From assembly GCA_905221605.1 (NCBI GenBank), contig CAJNDS010002647.1, positions 1 through 60,000 of the forward strand: DNA of 60,000 nt, given 5' to 3'. A program made the translations under genes and the position numbers. The stretch comes from Symbiodinium natans (lineage: Eukaryota; Sar; Dinophyceae; Suessiales; Symbiodiniaceae). Numbering within the stretch: the stretch's first letter is position 1; each line of letters starts with the position of its first letter. The notes beneath the pieces are model-generated. The model searched no databases. It was not told the origin of the DNA and saw only the letters and a list, made by a program, of their open reading frames with translations. This document shows, in pieces, positions 46,750 to 57,902 of this stretch.

Positions 46750-48570
46750 CCGACAGCGTCTAAACAGGTTTTTTTTTTTTTTGGGGGGAGGGGGGGGGGT
46801 TAGGGGAGACCTTTCGGCGGGGCGCCTGCGACCCACCAGGAGAATCTAAAAAACAACACATCCATGCAAATCTCCAATTTGGGGACCGCAATGGACAGCA
46901 ACTGCTGTGTAAGGCTCTTGGAAATTTGGGCGTCGCACTTGATGTGAGATCTCAGATCGAGCTGCTGAAGTTTGCACAAAAGAGGTTCCGACAGGCTGTG
47001 CCGGTTCGGTTGGACCGGACGGGATTCAGGTGAGATGAGGGTTGAGTCTCAGGCATTCGATGATGTTGACTGTTGCATACCTAGGTTCATGAACACCTTG
47101 TGACGTGTTGGCGTCCTGCCGAGCTGCCAATCGCGCCGTGCGCTCCGCAGCTTTCCGGCGACCGAAGTATGGGGCCGGCAGCTCACAAGTGGCCTCTCAG
47201 TGTTCACTCTCGGTAAGATGATCGCTCAGCTGCTTCTGCGATGCAATGCGATGTTGATGTATTGTGACGTCATGTCATTTTGTACTCCAAGGATGGCTTT
47301 GGAAAGCCCGGCTACCTTGCTCGAACCAAGTCGAACGTGATGAGTCCACAGAAGTGGCCCGGCGGGCGCATCTCCTTGGTTGGCATAGTGACCACAGCGC
47401 ACAGTGGAGCTGATGCCGCGTGGATGGACAATGTACAATGTACAATCTGCATAATCTGTGCCATCTACATGTGATACCTAGAGTTGTACCGTGGCCACAC
47501 ATTAATATTAGAAGCTTGCACACTTCGGGAAGCAAACGAACGGCGAAGCTGCTGTTGTATGATGCTATGTGCTGCTCGTATCGTGCCATGCTGCGCCTTT
47601 CCTCATCCACAACAACAGCATGCCTCAGCAAATTTACAGGTTGAAACGGTTCGGATTCACTGAGCAACTGTGCTCTCCCGACAAGATCCCCCTACAAATA
47701 CTTTTAAACGTGCAATCGTTAGCACAGCCGGAAAGTTGAGCCGCAAACGAATTTTGAGGACAAACGACATACAAACGACTGTCTGCAACCCCACTCAGCA
47801 CGTAGCCACACACATGAAACATCAAGCCACCGTGCCAGTGGTAAGGATCGGACGAAGCAGACCGAAGTACGTGCCGCCAGTCACCAGTGCACGGGCTGAT
47901 GAGCAACGCACATGCTGGCAACAAACGCATCAAGATGCAAAGAATTGTGAAATGCTTTGCAGGATCTGGTAGGCCGAGAACGCTATGTCACCTGTGTTTG
48001 GTTGAGTTCTTAAGTTGGCCTTGAGGTGGGTTAGTTGAAGCTGGCCTGTGGCTTGCGAACTTGCAGCCGCTTTTGGAGCTTGATACTGCGACAGCGGGCG
48101 GCAACGCAACTGATCATGGACATTCGTGACCTGTGTAGCGCAGTTCAAAAGCATGAACTATTCTGCAGCAGCTTCACCACAACAAGTGGTCCGCGCTCCA
48201 TTTTTGCACCAGCAGTTTTTCAGTGTTTTACAGTATGATGGGCGGACATCTGTTGGGAACCAACAGCGAGTAGCCGCTAAGTGACACCATGAGCATGTTC
48301 ATGACAGTAGTGATCCTAGGCCGCAACTCGAAAAAACCTAAAGTCCGTCCCGGAGCCAGGTAACAAGCCATGGCTCATCGAGGTTCTACAAGAAAATACA
48401 AGAAAACGTTTGGACATGTTTGTGCACGCAAACTCCCACAGGATCAGGTGAGTCAGGCGATTTGGGGACATGGAGATCTGGAGGGCGATTTGGAGGGTGA
48501 ATTCCATCCATCCTGCACCGCTATGTTGGGGGGCCGCGGGGGGGGACAGGGCTCATGATGATTAGGTTTA
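46750..48570. other. Spacer between the PAS gene and the 46 kb gene
   Basis: A 14-base T run then G-rich sequence lies at 46769-46800. A minus frame at 48335-48240 ('TTVMNMLMVSLSGYSLLVPN') could be a 3' exon of the PAS gene after the GT donor at 48735, but this is weak. Confidence 0.35.
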
Positions 48571-48577
48571 TTCAAGG

Positions 48578-50502
48578 TTAAGTTACGGCTTTTGCACCTT
48601 GACGCCCGGACCTGCAGACTTTACGGGTCGTTGGGTAGTCCCCGGCATCCCCTGCTCCCCAGCTCTCAAATGAACTCCCCCCCCCCCCCCATTTCGAGAA
48701 TGTCCAACAACAAAAACGCCGTTTCACTTCCTTACGAGCCTTGAGCAACTTCTCCCGCTTGCACATGTCCTGTCGCTGTACGTCTCCAGGGTAGCTCAGA
48801 TCATTGGCTGCAAGATATTCCAAGGGATCTTCATGGACACCCGCCATGACCTGGCGCTTGTGGAACTTGTTCAGCGTCAGCTGCAGATATGCCGGCACGC
48901 CTTGCGGGCGGAAGCCGGAGTATGCTGCCTTGACCGACGCACCTTTTGCGTGAACATACCTTTTCTGCTCGCCGGGGACTCGGAGCATCATAGGTGGAAG
49001 TGTCTGTGACCTCGCGGTTCCCTTGTGTGTAGTTCCTCGATGTGCAAGGTGCGACAGCTGGGCTTGTACTGCAGGCCAGTCCGAAGGGCGGATGAGCCGC
49101 TTCAACGTCGGCATTCCAAGCTTCATATGCGCTTCGTCGGTTATCCGCGCGAACCGCGCATGTGCCTCTTTGATGTCGATCATCTCCGTACTGCAATCCA
49201 GCAACAAAGTGAGCTGGGACAATTCTTCGAACATCTCGTAAGATTCGCTGGAGCAACTGCTCTGGCTCTCTGAAGCGGAGAGGGCAAGCCCGGGCCCGGG
49301 CCCGTGGGCGAGCGGGTTCTGTGCGGGGTCGGCGTGGAGGTTCTGCGAAGCTTCGGCCCGTAGCCGAGCATCTGCATCCTCGATCAAAGCCAGGAGATGA
49401 CAGTCGGCCGAGGTACCCAGGCGCTTTGGAAGCTCCACATGAAAAACATCAACAGGAACTTCTCGTTCCGCTCCATTTAAAGCCACGCGGCAGCACCGCG
49501 GAGTGCCATGGTGGTTTGCGTTCTTCTTGGCGGATTCGGCCAGAAAATCATCAAAACGCTGGTGCTCGTCAATCAGGTCTGAAAATCTTTTGCCGGTCAA
49601 CTCATCCTGTGTGCCCAAGAGACGCTGCAAGCAGCTAGAATCTCCACAAATTCTTGCCTGCCCGTCCAGAAGCAAATCGCCATCGCAAACGCCCTTCAGC
49701 ATGCGACGAAAAGCTGACCTGATGCGGGCAGCACACAAAGCACATTCCTTGATGAAAAGCATCGCAACATGCCCCAACCAGCACACAAAGCTAGAATGCA
49801 GCAACATTGTCTGCAAAACTTCGTTTTAGATCTCATGTCTTAATCTGTGACTACTGAAAGCATCCATCCTGGACTGCCAACCAGAGTTTGGTAACTGTCC
49901 GATCTTCTTGCCGGCACGACGCACAAGCAAGTCAGCATTCTGAGCTTGAATGTAAGCTTCAATGCGCTCTCGGTGGATATACTCAGTGACCATCGGAACG
50001 ATGAGACATGTAAGAAGAATGTGGAAGAGCTGCTGCTCCCAGAACCAGATGCCGCAGGCATCATAACCACAGACTAAAGCAGTGGTCCCCACACATGTTG
50101 CAAGGAAAAGTGGCGCAAACAGGCACAACACCGTGCGATCAGGAAAAACGATCGCAAGGATGACCTGACATTGCATGAGGAAGTCTCTCCTAGCTACATA
50201 GTCATCTTTCTCTTCTCCGGTGCTGCAGATCACGCACACCAGCACCAAAAAATGGATCGCGCTGCATGTATACCTGGCGTGCTTTGGGGTTGCCGGCACA
50301 GAACCTCTGGCAACGAGCAGGAACACTGCATGTCCCACATAAAGGCATACGAACCATCCAAGGCAGCGGAAGTCATGTCGTCGCTGATGATACTGCATCA
50401 TGCCACCAAGAAGCGGAAGCAAATGCATATGCACCATGTAGCGGCAGGCTATAGACCAGGTTCGAGCAAACATGCAGCCCAATTGCTCGGATTGCTCCTG
50501 AC
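48578..50502 (-). CDS. Polytopic membrane protein with PAS sensor domain
   Basis: The upstream exon (about 50502-49923) codes for several hydrophobic helices, for example around 'FVCLYVGHAVFLLVARG', 'FLVLVCVICS', 'LFAPLFLATCVGTTALVCG' and 'LLTCLIVPMVTEYI'. It ends in a linker rich in E, Q and R. After the intron the second exon begins 'SAFRRMLKGVCDGDLLLDGQ', followed by a PAS-like fold to about 49380. A second weaker PAS-like segment (about 49250-48850) contains 'MPTLKRLIRPSDW'. PAS domains bind small ligands or sense redox or light, but no cofactor residue can be assigned here. The arrangement of membrane helices, short linker and PAS resembles an expanded protein family I associate with Symbiodiniaceae. 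The 5' end is open: an AG acceptor just before 50502 suggests earlier exons. The frame reads to a stop at 48578 through a glycine run made by a poly-C tract. A good GT donor (GTAAGG) at 48735 probably ends this exon earlier, after 'LLKAR'. Confidence 0.72.
49719..49922 (-). other. GC-AG intron in the PAS gene (204 bp)
   Basis: Donor ...TTGCTTGT|GCGTCG and acceptor ...GCATCAG|GTCAGC give 'NADLLVSAFRRMLKG', a smooth helix leading into the PAS domain. Without the splice, the first exon runs to a stop at 49826 through sequence unrelated to either side. Confidence 0.72.
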
Positions 50503-51033
50503 ATGTTCGGTGTGGATCTTGAGCGCGACGGATGGTTGAAGCAAGTGCTTAACAAACGGACAGAGAATACAAAAAACTGTTTATCCTTGTCTAGCATGGT
50601 GGGCTTGACACGGCCAGAAGGCAAGCTCTGCCAGGACAGGAGGCAGTGCAACATAAGGAAACATGCAGCACATACCATCCAGGACCTGATGGAAATTACA
50701 GAAATGTGACGACATGTGCATCATGTGCATATGGGTGACTCTCGGCAAACTGCGCAACAGCCGAGCGGCAGTGGCAACTCAGGCAACTCGCCATTCCAGA
50801 AAATCATGGGCACAGCCATTGTGTATTGCGGTGCGCTGCATCGCACTGCTAAATCTGCTAAGCTGTGCAGCCGGCGATGGTGGGTGATGGTGAGTTCCGC
50901 ATGCAAGGGGCCCTTGTTCCTGTACTAGTAGCTACCGTTTAACCCTGCAGGCAGGCACCAGCCTTAAATCGAAACCTCGTTGTGACGCTGCAAGTTAAGT
51001 TCAAGAGTTGATGATGTGGATTTTTGCCCTTCC

Positions 51034-51402
51034 TCACCGCCACTCTTCTGTCGGAAGTGTTGCTCTCCAACCGGCACCACGTGGTGCACCAGCCTGGCGC
51101 TTTGCCAAATGTGGGGGCAAAAAAGTCTCAAACAATGAATCTTTAACAGAAAAATTTGCAAACACGCTTTGAAAGGACAGAACCGTCAGTCTGAGGAACT
51201 TGTGAACAAGAAACTGGATTCCAGGATGAAAGCTGCCTAGGGTTAGCCTAGGTTCACATGGCCCTGCTGGCGGCTTGATTCCAAGCGTGCGACAAAAAAT
51301 GAAGGGTGTTCTTGGGTTGCTTAGCAAGAAAAACTCCCCATCCTCACGGAAGAGGCGCAACACTGGATGATCGGACCTGGAATCATCATATGGTCTCATC
51401 AT
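51034..51402 (-). CDS. Possible downstream exons of the ankyrin gene
   Basis: An open frame includes 'PVLRLFREDGEFFLLSN' and, further on, 'FHPGIQFLVHKFLRLTVL'. Amino-acid texture is protein-like and the strand matches the ankyrin gene just upstream. No domain is recognised and no splice junction was fixed by a motif. Confidence 0.3.
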   Translation of the reverse strand: MMRPYDDSRSDHPVLRLFREDGEFFLLSNPRTPFIFCRTLGIKPPAGPCEPRLTLGSFHPGIQFLVHKFLRLTVLSFQSVFANFSVKDSLFETFLPPHLAKRQAGAPRGAGWRATLPTEEWR

Positions 51403-51419
51403 CGACTAACAGCTCTTTC

Positions 51420-52351
51420 ACAACTATGCAGGCATACTTGCAAAGCTCTGAGAATTTTGCTGTTTCTTCGCAAACGCCTGGATAGCGATGTCGTAGGCAG
51501 TGTCCTCCCAAATGACACCGGAAGATGGATAAACTGGAACAAAAGCTTGGAATTCATACCTTCAGTATAATCCGAATCATCACACACTTGAAGTGGCCTG
51601 TTGATTGTTGCGCGCATCGAGGTCTGCGCCATTATCCATGAGGTACCTGCCAAAACATTCATTCATATTTTTTCCCGCACCTTACACCAATTCCACCAAC
51701 CTGCTCCAAGCTGGGGCTTGCACTCGACACACTCAAGGCTACCGGCCATTGCGGCATACATCAGCGGCGTCCAAAGACCACAATCCTGGCAATTTTTGGC
51801 AAGCAAATGGTTCTGGTTGTTGCTGTGGTTGTGTTTGTTGTGGTTCTTGCTGCTGCTGCTGCTGTTGCTGCTCAGGTCATTTGATATGGGGGTGTTGCAC
51901 AACAAGTCACGCGTTGTCCGCTTCACATGCACGTGAGTCCTTACAATTGGCATCGCTGTCTGGGTCTTCCAAGGCATCTGCAAGAGCCTTGGAAAACGTC
52001 ACCGGCAACTTTGGCGGGCAGCTCAACGTGCTAAAATGTTGAATGCAAACTCTCTGCTCAAAGGCTCCCGGCAACAACATCTGGTTCTGCCGCGGCGATG
52101 AGTACATTGGCCTGCAGTCAATTCTCAAACACATTGGAACAAACTAACCCAAGCTGCAGCACTGCTACACAACGCATGGTTGGTTGACCAGGCTTGACAC
52201 TTGGCAGATTGGTGAAGTAACGGCCGTCATCATCTACTGTGGCTGCTGCATTCGCCGTGGGATACTCTGGCACGTCCGGAAATTTGCCCTCGTAAACCTT
52301 CATCGAAACCAACGACTTGCGTCTTACTTGAGCAGGCGGACGTCTGATCAC
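51420..52351 (-). CDS. Ankyrin-repeat protein (partial exon model)
   Basis: An upstream exon of about 52330-52180 reads 'KSLVSMKVYEGKFPDVPEY' and 'DDDGRYFTNLPSVKPGQP'. An exon ending at 51940 reads 'ALADALEDPDSDANCK'. Exon 51785-51724 reads 'CGLWTPLMYAAMAGSLECV', a clear ankyrin TPLxxAAxxG signature. Exon 51646-51598 continues 'YLMDNGADLDARNNQ', the usual end of an ankyrin repeat (LLxxGADxxARN). A later exon near 51540-51450 has 'SGVIWEDTAYDIAIQAFAKK', resembling the start of another repeat. Ankyrin repeats mediate protein-protein contacts, so no catalytic role can be stated. The ankyrin core is secure; whether the 52.3 kb exon belongs to the same gene is inferred from strand and spacing. Coding-like sequence also lies at 51402-51200. 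Confidence 0.7.
51786..51939 (-). other. GA-AG intron between ankyrin exons (154 bp)
   Basis: ...AATTGTAAG|GACTCACG joined to ...TGCCAG|GATTGTGG yields 'DSDANCKDCGLWTPLMYAA' in phase 0. The intron contains a CAG/AAC-type simple repeat. The next intron, 51647-51723 (77 bp), is GT-AG and joins 'SLECVE' to 'YLMDNGADLD'. Confidence 0.6.
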
Positions 52352-52949
52352 TATTGATCACTCAGGGAGGGTTCTCAATGCACGGCCCCAGCGACACCTC
52401 CACACTTTCTTCATAGTCCATCTCCTCCACCTATCCGAAGCCAACACGATTCCATGCTACAACATGCTATCCACCGACAAAACACAATCCACGCCTTGCG
52501 TCTGTAAACTTCGATCAGCCGGCAAGTCTCTCGATTCCATGCATCATATGCATCCAAATACACCTGGCAGAAAACTCAGCCAGATATGACTCGCATCATT
52601 CCATCACTCACCTGTGCATGGCAGTAAAAAAGTACCACGCAAACCAAGTGGCAAACAATGAGCGCGGCCATGCGCTAAAACTTCTCAGATATCTTTACGC
52701 GCGAGAGCTGTTTGCACATGCCCCCTGCCTCCCATTGGGGCCTTCCCTGCGCCCACTCGCAATCATAGTCGACCTGGAGCGCCATCTTCTGCCCACATGC
52801 GATGTGCAATTGCAAGCTGCCACAAGTCGCGGACAGGAAAGGGTTGCACACCCCAGTCGTCCTGCAAGCCACAATTTTGTGGCCGCCCCGCCCCCCCCCC
52901 CCCCCCTCCCCCTCCCCCCACCCCACCGCCATCGCAACTATGCCGCAAG

Positions 52950-53743
52950 CTCTAAGTTGCACATCTGCTCCAGTGACATTTGTTGGTGCATGCATACTGA
53001 ACTCGGCGAAAAGCTCTTCAGGATGCCTTCATTGGATAAGTCGGACCTGAAATGCAGGTCGAGATCCAAGACATAGGTGGCATTGCGAATCACAGCGCTA
53101 CCACCCCTCCGCATGGCTTAGCGAAAAACGAGGCCGTCCATCTGCATACAGCCACGGAAACAGGCAATTGCTGGGGTCCTTGGCGTCGAGGCAAAGCATA
53201 AGCATGATTTGGCCAGTGCCACATGCAGCATGCATGAAGGCCTGATGCAAGTTCAGTTCAGGCGCCCACCCTCCAGTTACCCCACCAAAACGTTTTGGCT
53301 GCCTCCTGCAGAAGCTTTTTAGTTCGGTCTGTTCAGCAGATGATCATCCGTCCTGCGACCACTCGTCGTCGGGCGGGATCTCCGCGGGACGTCTGGGCAT
53401 CTTGCAAGACAGGCGTCAGCTTGTCGGCTTCATCGCCAATTCGAAGGTGGAACAAGACAATTCTACGCTGGCTGGCAAACAGTGGCAACACAAGAACCGG
53501 CAAACTTTCTCGGGCGTCTTTGGTCTTTATGGTGATGCTATAAAACGCTGAACCCGTGAAATGCATGAGTGGCGAAATCGTTTCTTGCTTGCTGACCTCA
53601 ACTGCCAGTCGAGCACAGCAAAAGAAACCATCGGCATCAGCACAGCTTGACGTGGACACGGCTCTTTCAGCAATGCAAGTGGGAAAAGGCACGTGGTCGG
53701 TTTTTGCACAGCCTGCCACGTGTTGAGCAAGATTCGGCTGCAT
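52950..53743 (-). CDS. Unidentified multi-exon protein upstream of the ankyrin gene
   Basis: Three consecutive coding-like blocks occur. About 53700-53345 contains 'VSKQETISPLMHFTGSAFY' and 'LPVLVLPLFASQRRIVLF'. About 53320-53150 contains 'FGGVTGGWAPELNLHQAF' and 'DPSNCLFPWLYADGR'. About 53085-52950 contains 'AVIRNATYVLDLDLHFRSD' and 'LSNEGILKSFSP'. Each block changes frame at a plausible AG or GC boundary. No known family is recognised. The blocks may be the 5' half of the ankyrin gene or a separate gene. Frame integrity over 600 bases and the non-repetitive sequence support real coding. Confidence 0.5.
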
Positions 53744-54109
53744 CTACTTCTGCTAGCTACTAGCAGCGAAAGTGGGAAGGCTGTAGGGAAACAGTTTTGA
53801 AACACATACTTTTACCTACATGGTGGCTTGCATATGGGTTTATCTGAGCTGGAGGTTTGTCAGAATCGCACGGACAGATTCAAATCTGCGCTTGTTTATG
53901 GTGGGACAGCGAGAAGCGGCTTTGCCCGTCTCGGTCCTGTGAAACGACAGCAGCCTGGACGTCCGCACTCGCAACTGGTATGCAGTCAAAAAGCCCACGC
54001 CGGACCCCCGCGTCAGAATGTTGCAGGAGGTGTTCAGAAAATCTCCACCTCCATCCTTGCACTTGCAGCTGGTAAATGTTCGAGGAAGTTGGGGGGGGGG
54101 GGGGCTGAG

Positions 54110-54970
54110 CTACAGCTTTGCGAAAGTCGTCTGTTCATGATGTGGCCACCCCTGCAACCCTTTCGTTTCAACTCAGGCCAACGCCTTGCTGACACGCATG
54201 GACTGCATGGGTGCAGGATCACCAACTGGGGAGTTGACCCGGCGGGCAAAGTGATGTAGAAATGATAGGCCTGCAGCCATCACAAGCTGTACATTAGTTG
54301 TACATTAGTGGATGCAGCTTAGACGCAAGGTGCTTTTGTGTTAATGCAGCACCTGATGATCTGATCCAATGCAAGGCATTCGCGGCTGTTGAACTGCGAA
54401 GCCAACTATGACATCTTGCAATCAAGCCTAATGAAGTAAGTAAGATGCGTTGAGGCAAACCTCGCCTTAACACGCATCACTTAAGACTCATAGAGGAACA
54501 GCCGGCCTCTGGCTTTTCGGGAGTGATCTCCGCGGCCAGGACCCACCTCGGACACCCAGAGCGAAAAGTTTGAAAAGCCCCAAACTGCCCCAAACGGGAA
54601 CAGCCAAAACAATCCAAAACAAATATCAGACCTCACTGCACAAAGCGAAGTGTTGCTGCGCCATTCCGGCTTAAATGTGCCCTTTGCATCGTGCTACCTT
54701 TCAAGGGCTTCCTCGACGTCCAGATCATGAATGATGGTGACAAAATACGGAGTGAGGTGAGGGGGTAGTCTGAGCATTTATTGGGCCAATCGTCCTATCC
54801 TGACACGGCGAGGCAGCCAAGTCCGCGTACGGCAGTTTCCCCTCCACCCTTGTTCAGTATGTTGCAGTAGGTTACATGATGGTCGAGGAATCGGGTTCAC
54901 TCTCGGAGCCATCGGAGCCGATGCACAGTTCTTGGAACCGAGGGCTGCTTTTGCCTGGAGAGTTGGGCAT
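54110..54970. other. Spacer with no supported gene
   Basis: Starts after a run of 14 G at 54091-54104. TTGTACATTAGT occurs twice at 54290-54315. No coding texture. Confidence 0.4.
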
Positions 54971-54979
54971 TGCATTACG

Positions 54980-55670
54980 TTGCAGTCCTTGCTAGGTGGT
55001 GATAATTTTTGTGGGAGTCACTTGGGAGATCTTGAGGGCATGGCGTGAAACCAGCAGAGTCCGCGAGGACATCATCGTGCTCTTTAGGCTTCAGCTTGGC
55101 GCTTGCAAGTTGCTCTGGAAGATCCCATGGACTTTCAGTCCACCCGAAAGCACCAGGATCTGGACTTGCCAACCTTGATAAGCGAAACCATTGCTGAGAA
55201 TCACCATCTAGATGCACTGGGCAAGCTCAACTCGCACGTGAGTAAACGGAGCTCACAAAGGTTGGTGGTCGACTGAGCGCAGGCAGTCTTACAGGCTGTG
55301 GGCTGCGGCACATGTCGCTCACAGGGGGTGCGTGAAACGTGCGAATCAACGTCGGCATTCTGCAGGGCTGGCAGCCATCACTCACGATGGGAGACGACCT
55401 TTTCAAGAAGGGCACTGCAGTCCAAACACGGGAACTCGGTCTGTTGCCCAGAACTGCTTGCTCTATGTCGTCTTGAAATAACAGACGAACCAGTGTAAAT
55501 TTGTTGCATGTTAGAACACTTCTCGGTGCCTTGTCTTGTTTTGCGACTGCCTTGTACAGAGCATTCGTAGCGATGCTTCGCGCGTGCGCCTTGTCTTTCA
55601 GCCGGCACTGGGCCGCCAGGAGGTCTGCTTCCTTGGGATTCAGGCCGAGTCTTTGTTGATGACCCCAGCC
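54980..55670 (-). CDS. Unidentified multi-exon protein
   Basis: One block (about 55665-55530) reads 'RLGLNPKEADLLAAQCRLKD' and 'ARSIATNALYKAVAKQDK', a helical segment. A second block (about 55180-55030) reads 'PGAFGWTESPWDLPEQLASA' and 'KLKPKEHDDVLADSAGF'. Both lack repeats and share a strand. The region between may hold introns. No family is recognised. Confidence 0.42.
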
Positions 55671-56199
55671 GAGGATTGGCGGCAACTGATACACCGTCTC
55701 AACCACTGTGGAGCATCAGGAAACATCCAAGTGCGTTTTGCCGAGTCGCTGTATCATGGAGCCACGTGCCCAGGTATTTTATTATGCCCACGCAGCTCAT
55801 GGACAGCCTTGTCACGGATGTGCGAGTTATCTTGCAGGTATGGCGGGCTTGGGCATGACGTGGACACTAACAACGTTCCGGTTCTGAGGACTAGTGCTGA
55901 CTTGATCGGCTACTGGTGGGGGAATCAATGACTAGGTACTTGCTGTCAGCACGCCTAGACAGTTCTTTTTAGCTTTCTATAACAAAACATGCATGGCATG
56001 GTTAACGCGGGTCATTGCAAGACCCATCCAGCCCAAGAGTGGCTCGCTTCTAGCAGAGGTCGGTCCAACGTGGTACAACTCGATTCTGGCTTCCAAGTAA
56101 TAGCAGTGACGTCTATGCGCATACTATGTACTCCCTCATGTCAAGGTGCACGCGCATCCCGGTTAGCTATGGCTGCTACGGCTGTTTCGGGACAGCGCT

Positions 56200-57460
56200 G
56201 CTCAAGAGGGAGGGCGTGACACATTCAAGATTTGAAGCCCGAATGAGGCTTCAGTCAAGCAGGTAACCAAGACCAACATTTCCAAGGTGCAGCACCAAGA
56301 CGAGTTGCATGGCCTCAACACATGTGAACAAGCTTTCGCTGACGTTTCGATCAGATGACGTACTTTGTGATGTAACGTCTCTTCTCGCGGTTTTCGCACC
56401 ATTGTGTGTTGAGCTTGACTTGGACTCTCCAATTCCAGGTGTGAGCGTATGACGATAAAGCTGGCGAGGGGCCTTTGTATTCCTATACGCTGAGAGTTAC
56501 CGTCGCCTTTGCTAAAGAAATGCTAAAGAACGTAGCAACTCAAGCACAACAGCATACAACAGCAGAACCAAGCAGCTGCGCCAGCGTCCTGAATGGCTGC
56601 ACTTCAAGCAAGACAGGTCGTAAAGACAAGACTGTGGATGCTGTGGATGTCGCAGAAGTGCGTGCGGAAACATTTGCAAAAGGGCCGGTGCCCACCTCGC
56701 CCGAGAGAGCAAGAATGCGGACAGCAGGCGGACCCAGGAAGCTGCCTGCCTTGGAAGAAAAATGGCTTTAAGGAGCTTAAGATATCAACAACATGATCTG
56801 CGTGCACACCATCTTGGGACTGTTCATGATGGCCCAATGTCTGCCTTTGGTGGCCCTGCTTACCCCCTCCTTCCAAAGGCAAGTAGCTGCGCGAAGCGTG
56901 GCGGCGGCGATGATGTAGTTCTCCCGACCTTTAGAAGTTTGACAACGCAAAAATGAAATCCACATGGCATCGGAAAAGAACGACTGCGACAAAGACAGCT
57001 CAGTTTCGCACAATAGAATCGAGTTCCACTGGAATGCTGCAATGCAGCTGCGTCCACCTGAACTGTTGTGTCGAAGCTGATGCGAGAGTTGTGCCTCTCA
57101 TGCCTGTCATTCCAGAATCAGAAGAGAGGCAATGCCGTTGATGCAAAGAGCCAAGGAGAACAGCACCACATCAGCTGCTAGCCTGAATCGGACAGAATGC
57201 AGATGTCTTGGAACACGATGCATGTCCAAATATATATATATGTGTATGATCATCCATGGTTCAGAGCAAAGGAGCATAGCATAAAGCCGCATGTCGCCAA
57301 GACCTAGGAGCGTATAGCTCCCTCCGAACAGGAAGACCTTGGCAGGCAAAACTAGAATCATCGCTGTGGACAGGCTTTGTCGAGCTACACGGAACAACTG
57401 TATTGCGGATGTCACTGAATGAGAGATGGAGTTGTGGGAGCTGTAACCTAACTCGGGCAT
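56200..57460 (-). CDS. Possible polytopic membrane protein
   Basis: The frame 57460-57107 reads 'TAMILVLPAKVFLFGGSYTL' and, near its end, 'RLAADVVLFSLALCINGIAS', giving at least two likely membrane helices. Another hydrophobic block near 56345-56250 reads 'LFTCVEAMQLVLVLHLGNVG'. The middle of the region (56.4-57.0 kb) has competing frames on both strands. A membrane protein with several short exons fits best; no transporter or channel motif can be named. Confidence 0.38.
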
Positions 57461-57649
57461 CTGGAATGATTGCTGCGCTTGCTGCGCGCAACTACCAGCC
57501 AGTACCAGCTACACTCTGCAAGGGCACGGTGGGCAGCAAGGGTATCATCGCTGCGCACAGCGGCCATGGCCTGGCTGCAACTCAAGTAACTCAGTTAACT
57601 GCAGTTGAAGGAGTTTCTCTACTTGCCAATGATCAGGACTACAAATTTC

Positions 57650-57770
57650 CCATGCCAGTTCATGGCGTAGCAGCTCCAGCGTGGTGTTGCCTCTCGGCTG
57701 GCAGCACCCAGCTCAGCATCACCTTTGCAAACTCCCGTGCCGTCAAATGCCAATGAAGGCACTGGCAAGC
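57650..57770 (-). CDS. Possible short exon
   Basis: The minus frame reads 'FDGTGVCKGDAELGAASREA' and then 'TPRWSCYAMNWHGKF'. The plus strand is also open here, so strand is uncertain. Listed only as a coding-like island. Confidence 0.25.
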
Positions 57771-57902
57771 AACACGACTCCAGGTGCAGACTAGATACAG
57801 TGAGTGGCGCGGCAACACAAAAGGCGCTACCCAGCAGAAGCCTTAGACAAGCTGTGCAAATGCAGCATGTCACTGCGTGTATATAGTTCATCTACGACCG
57901 AA

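Noticed and set aside
49826-49922. C-terminal tail of a separate membrane protein ending at 49826
   Set aside because: The segment lies inside the GC-AG intron; the spliced product runs smoothly into the PAS exon.
55700-55860. Reverse-transcriptase-like 'IIKYLGTWL' string on the minus strand
   Set aside because: Only a short resemblance; no catalytic motif nearby and a competing frame is equally protein-like.
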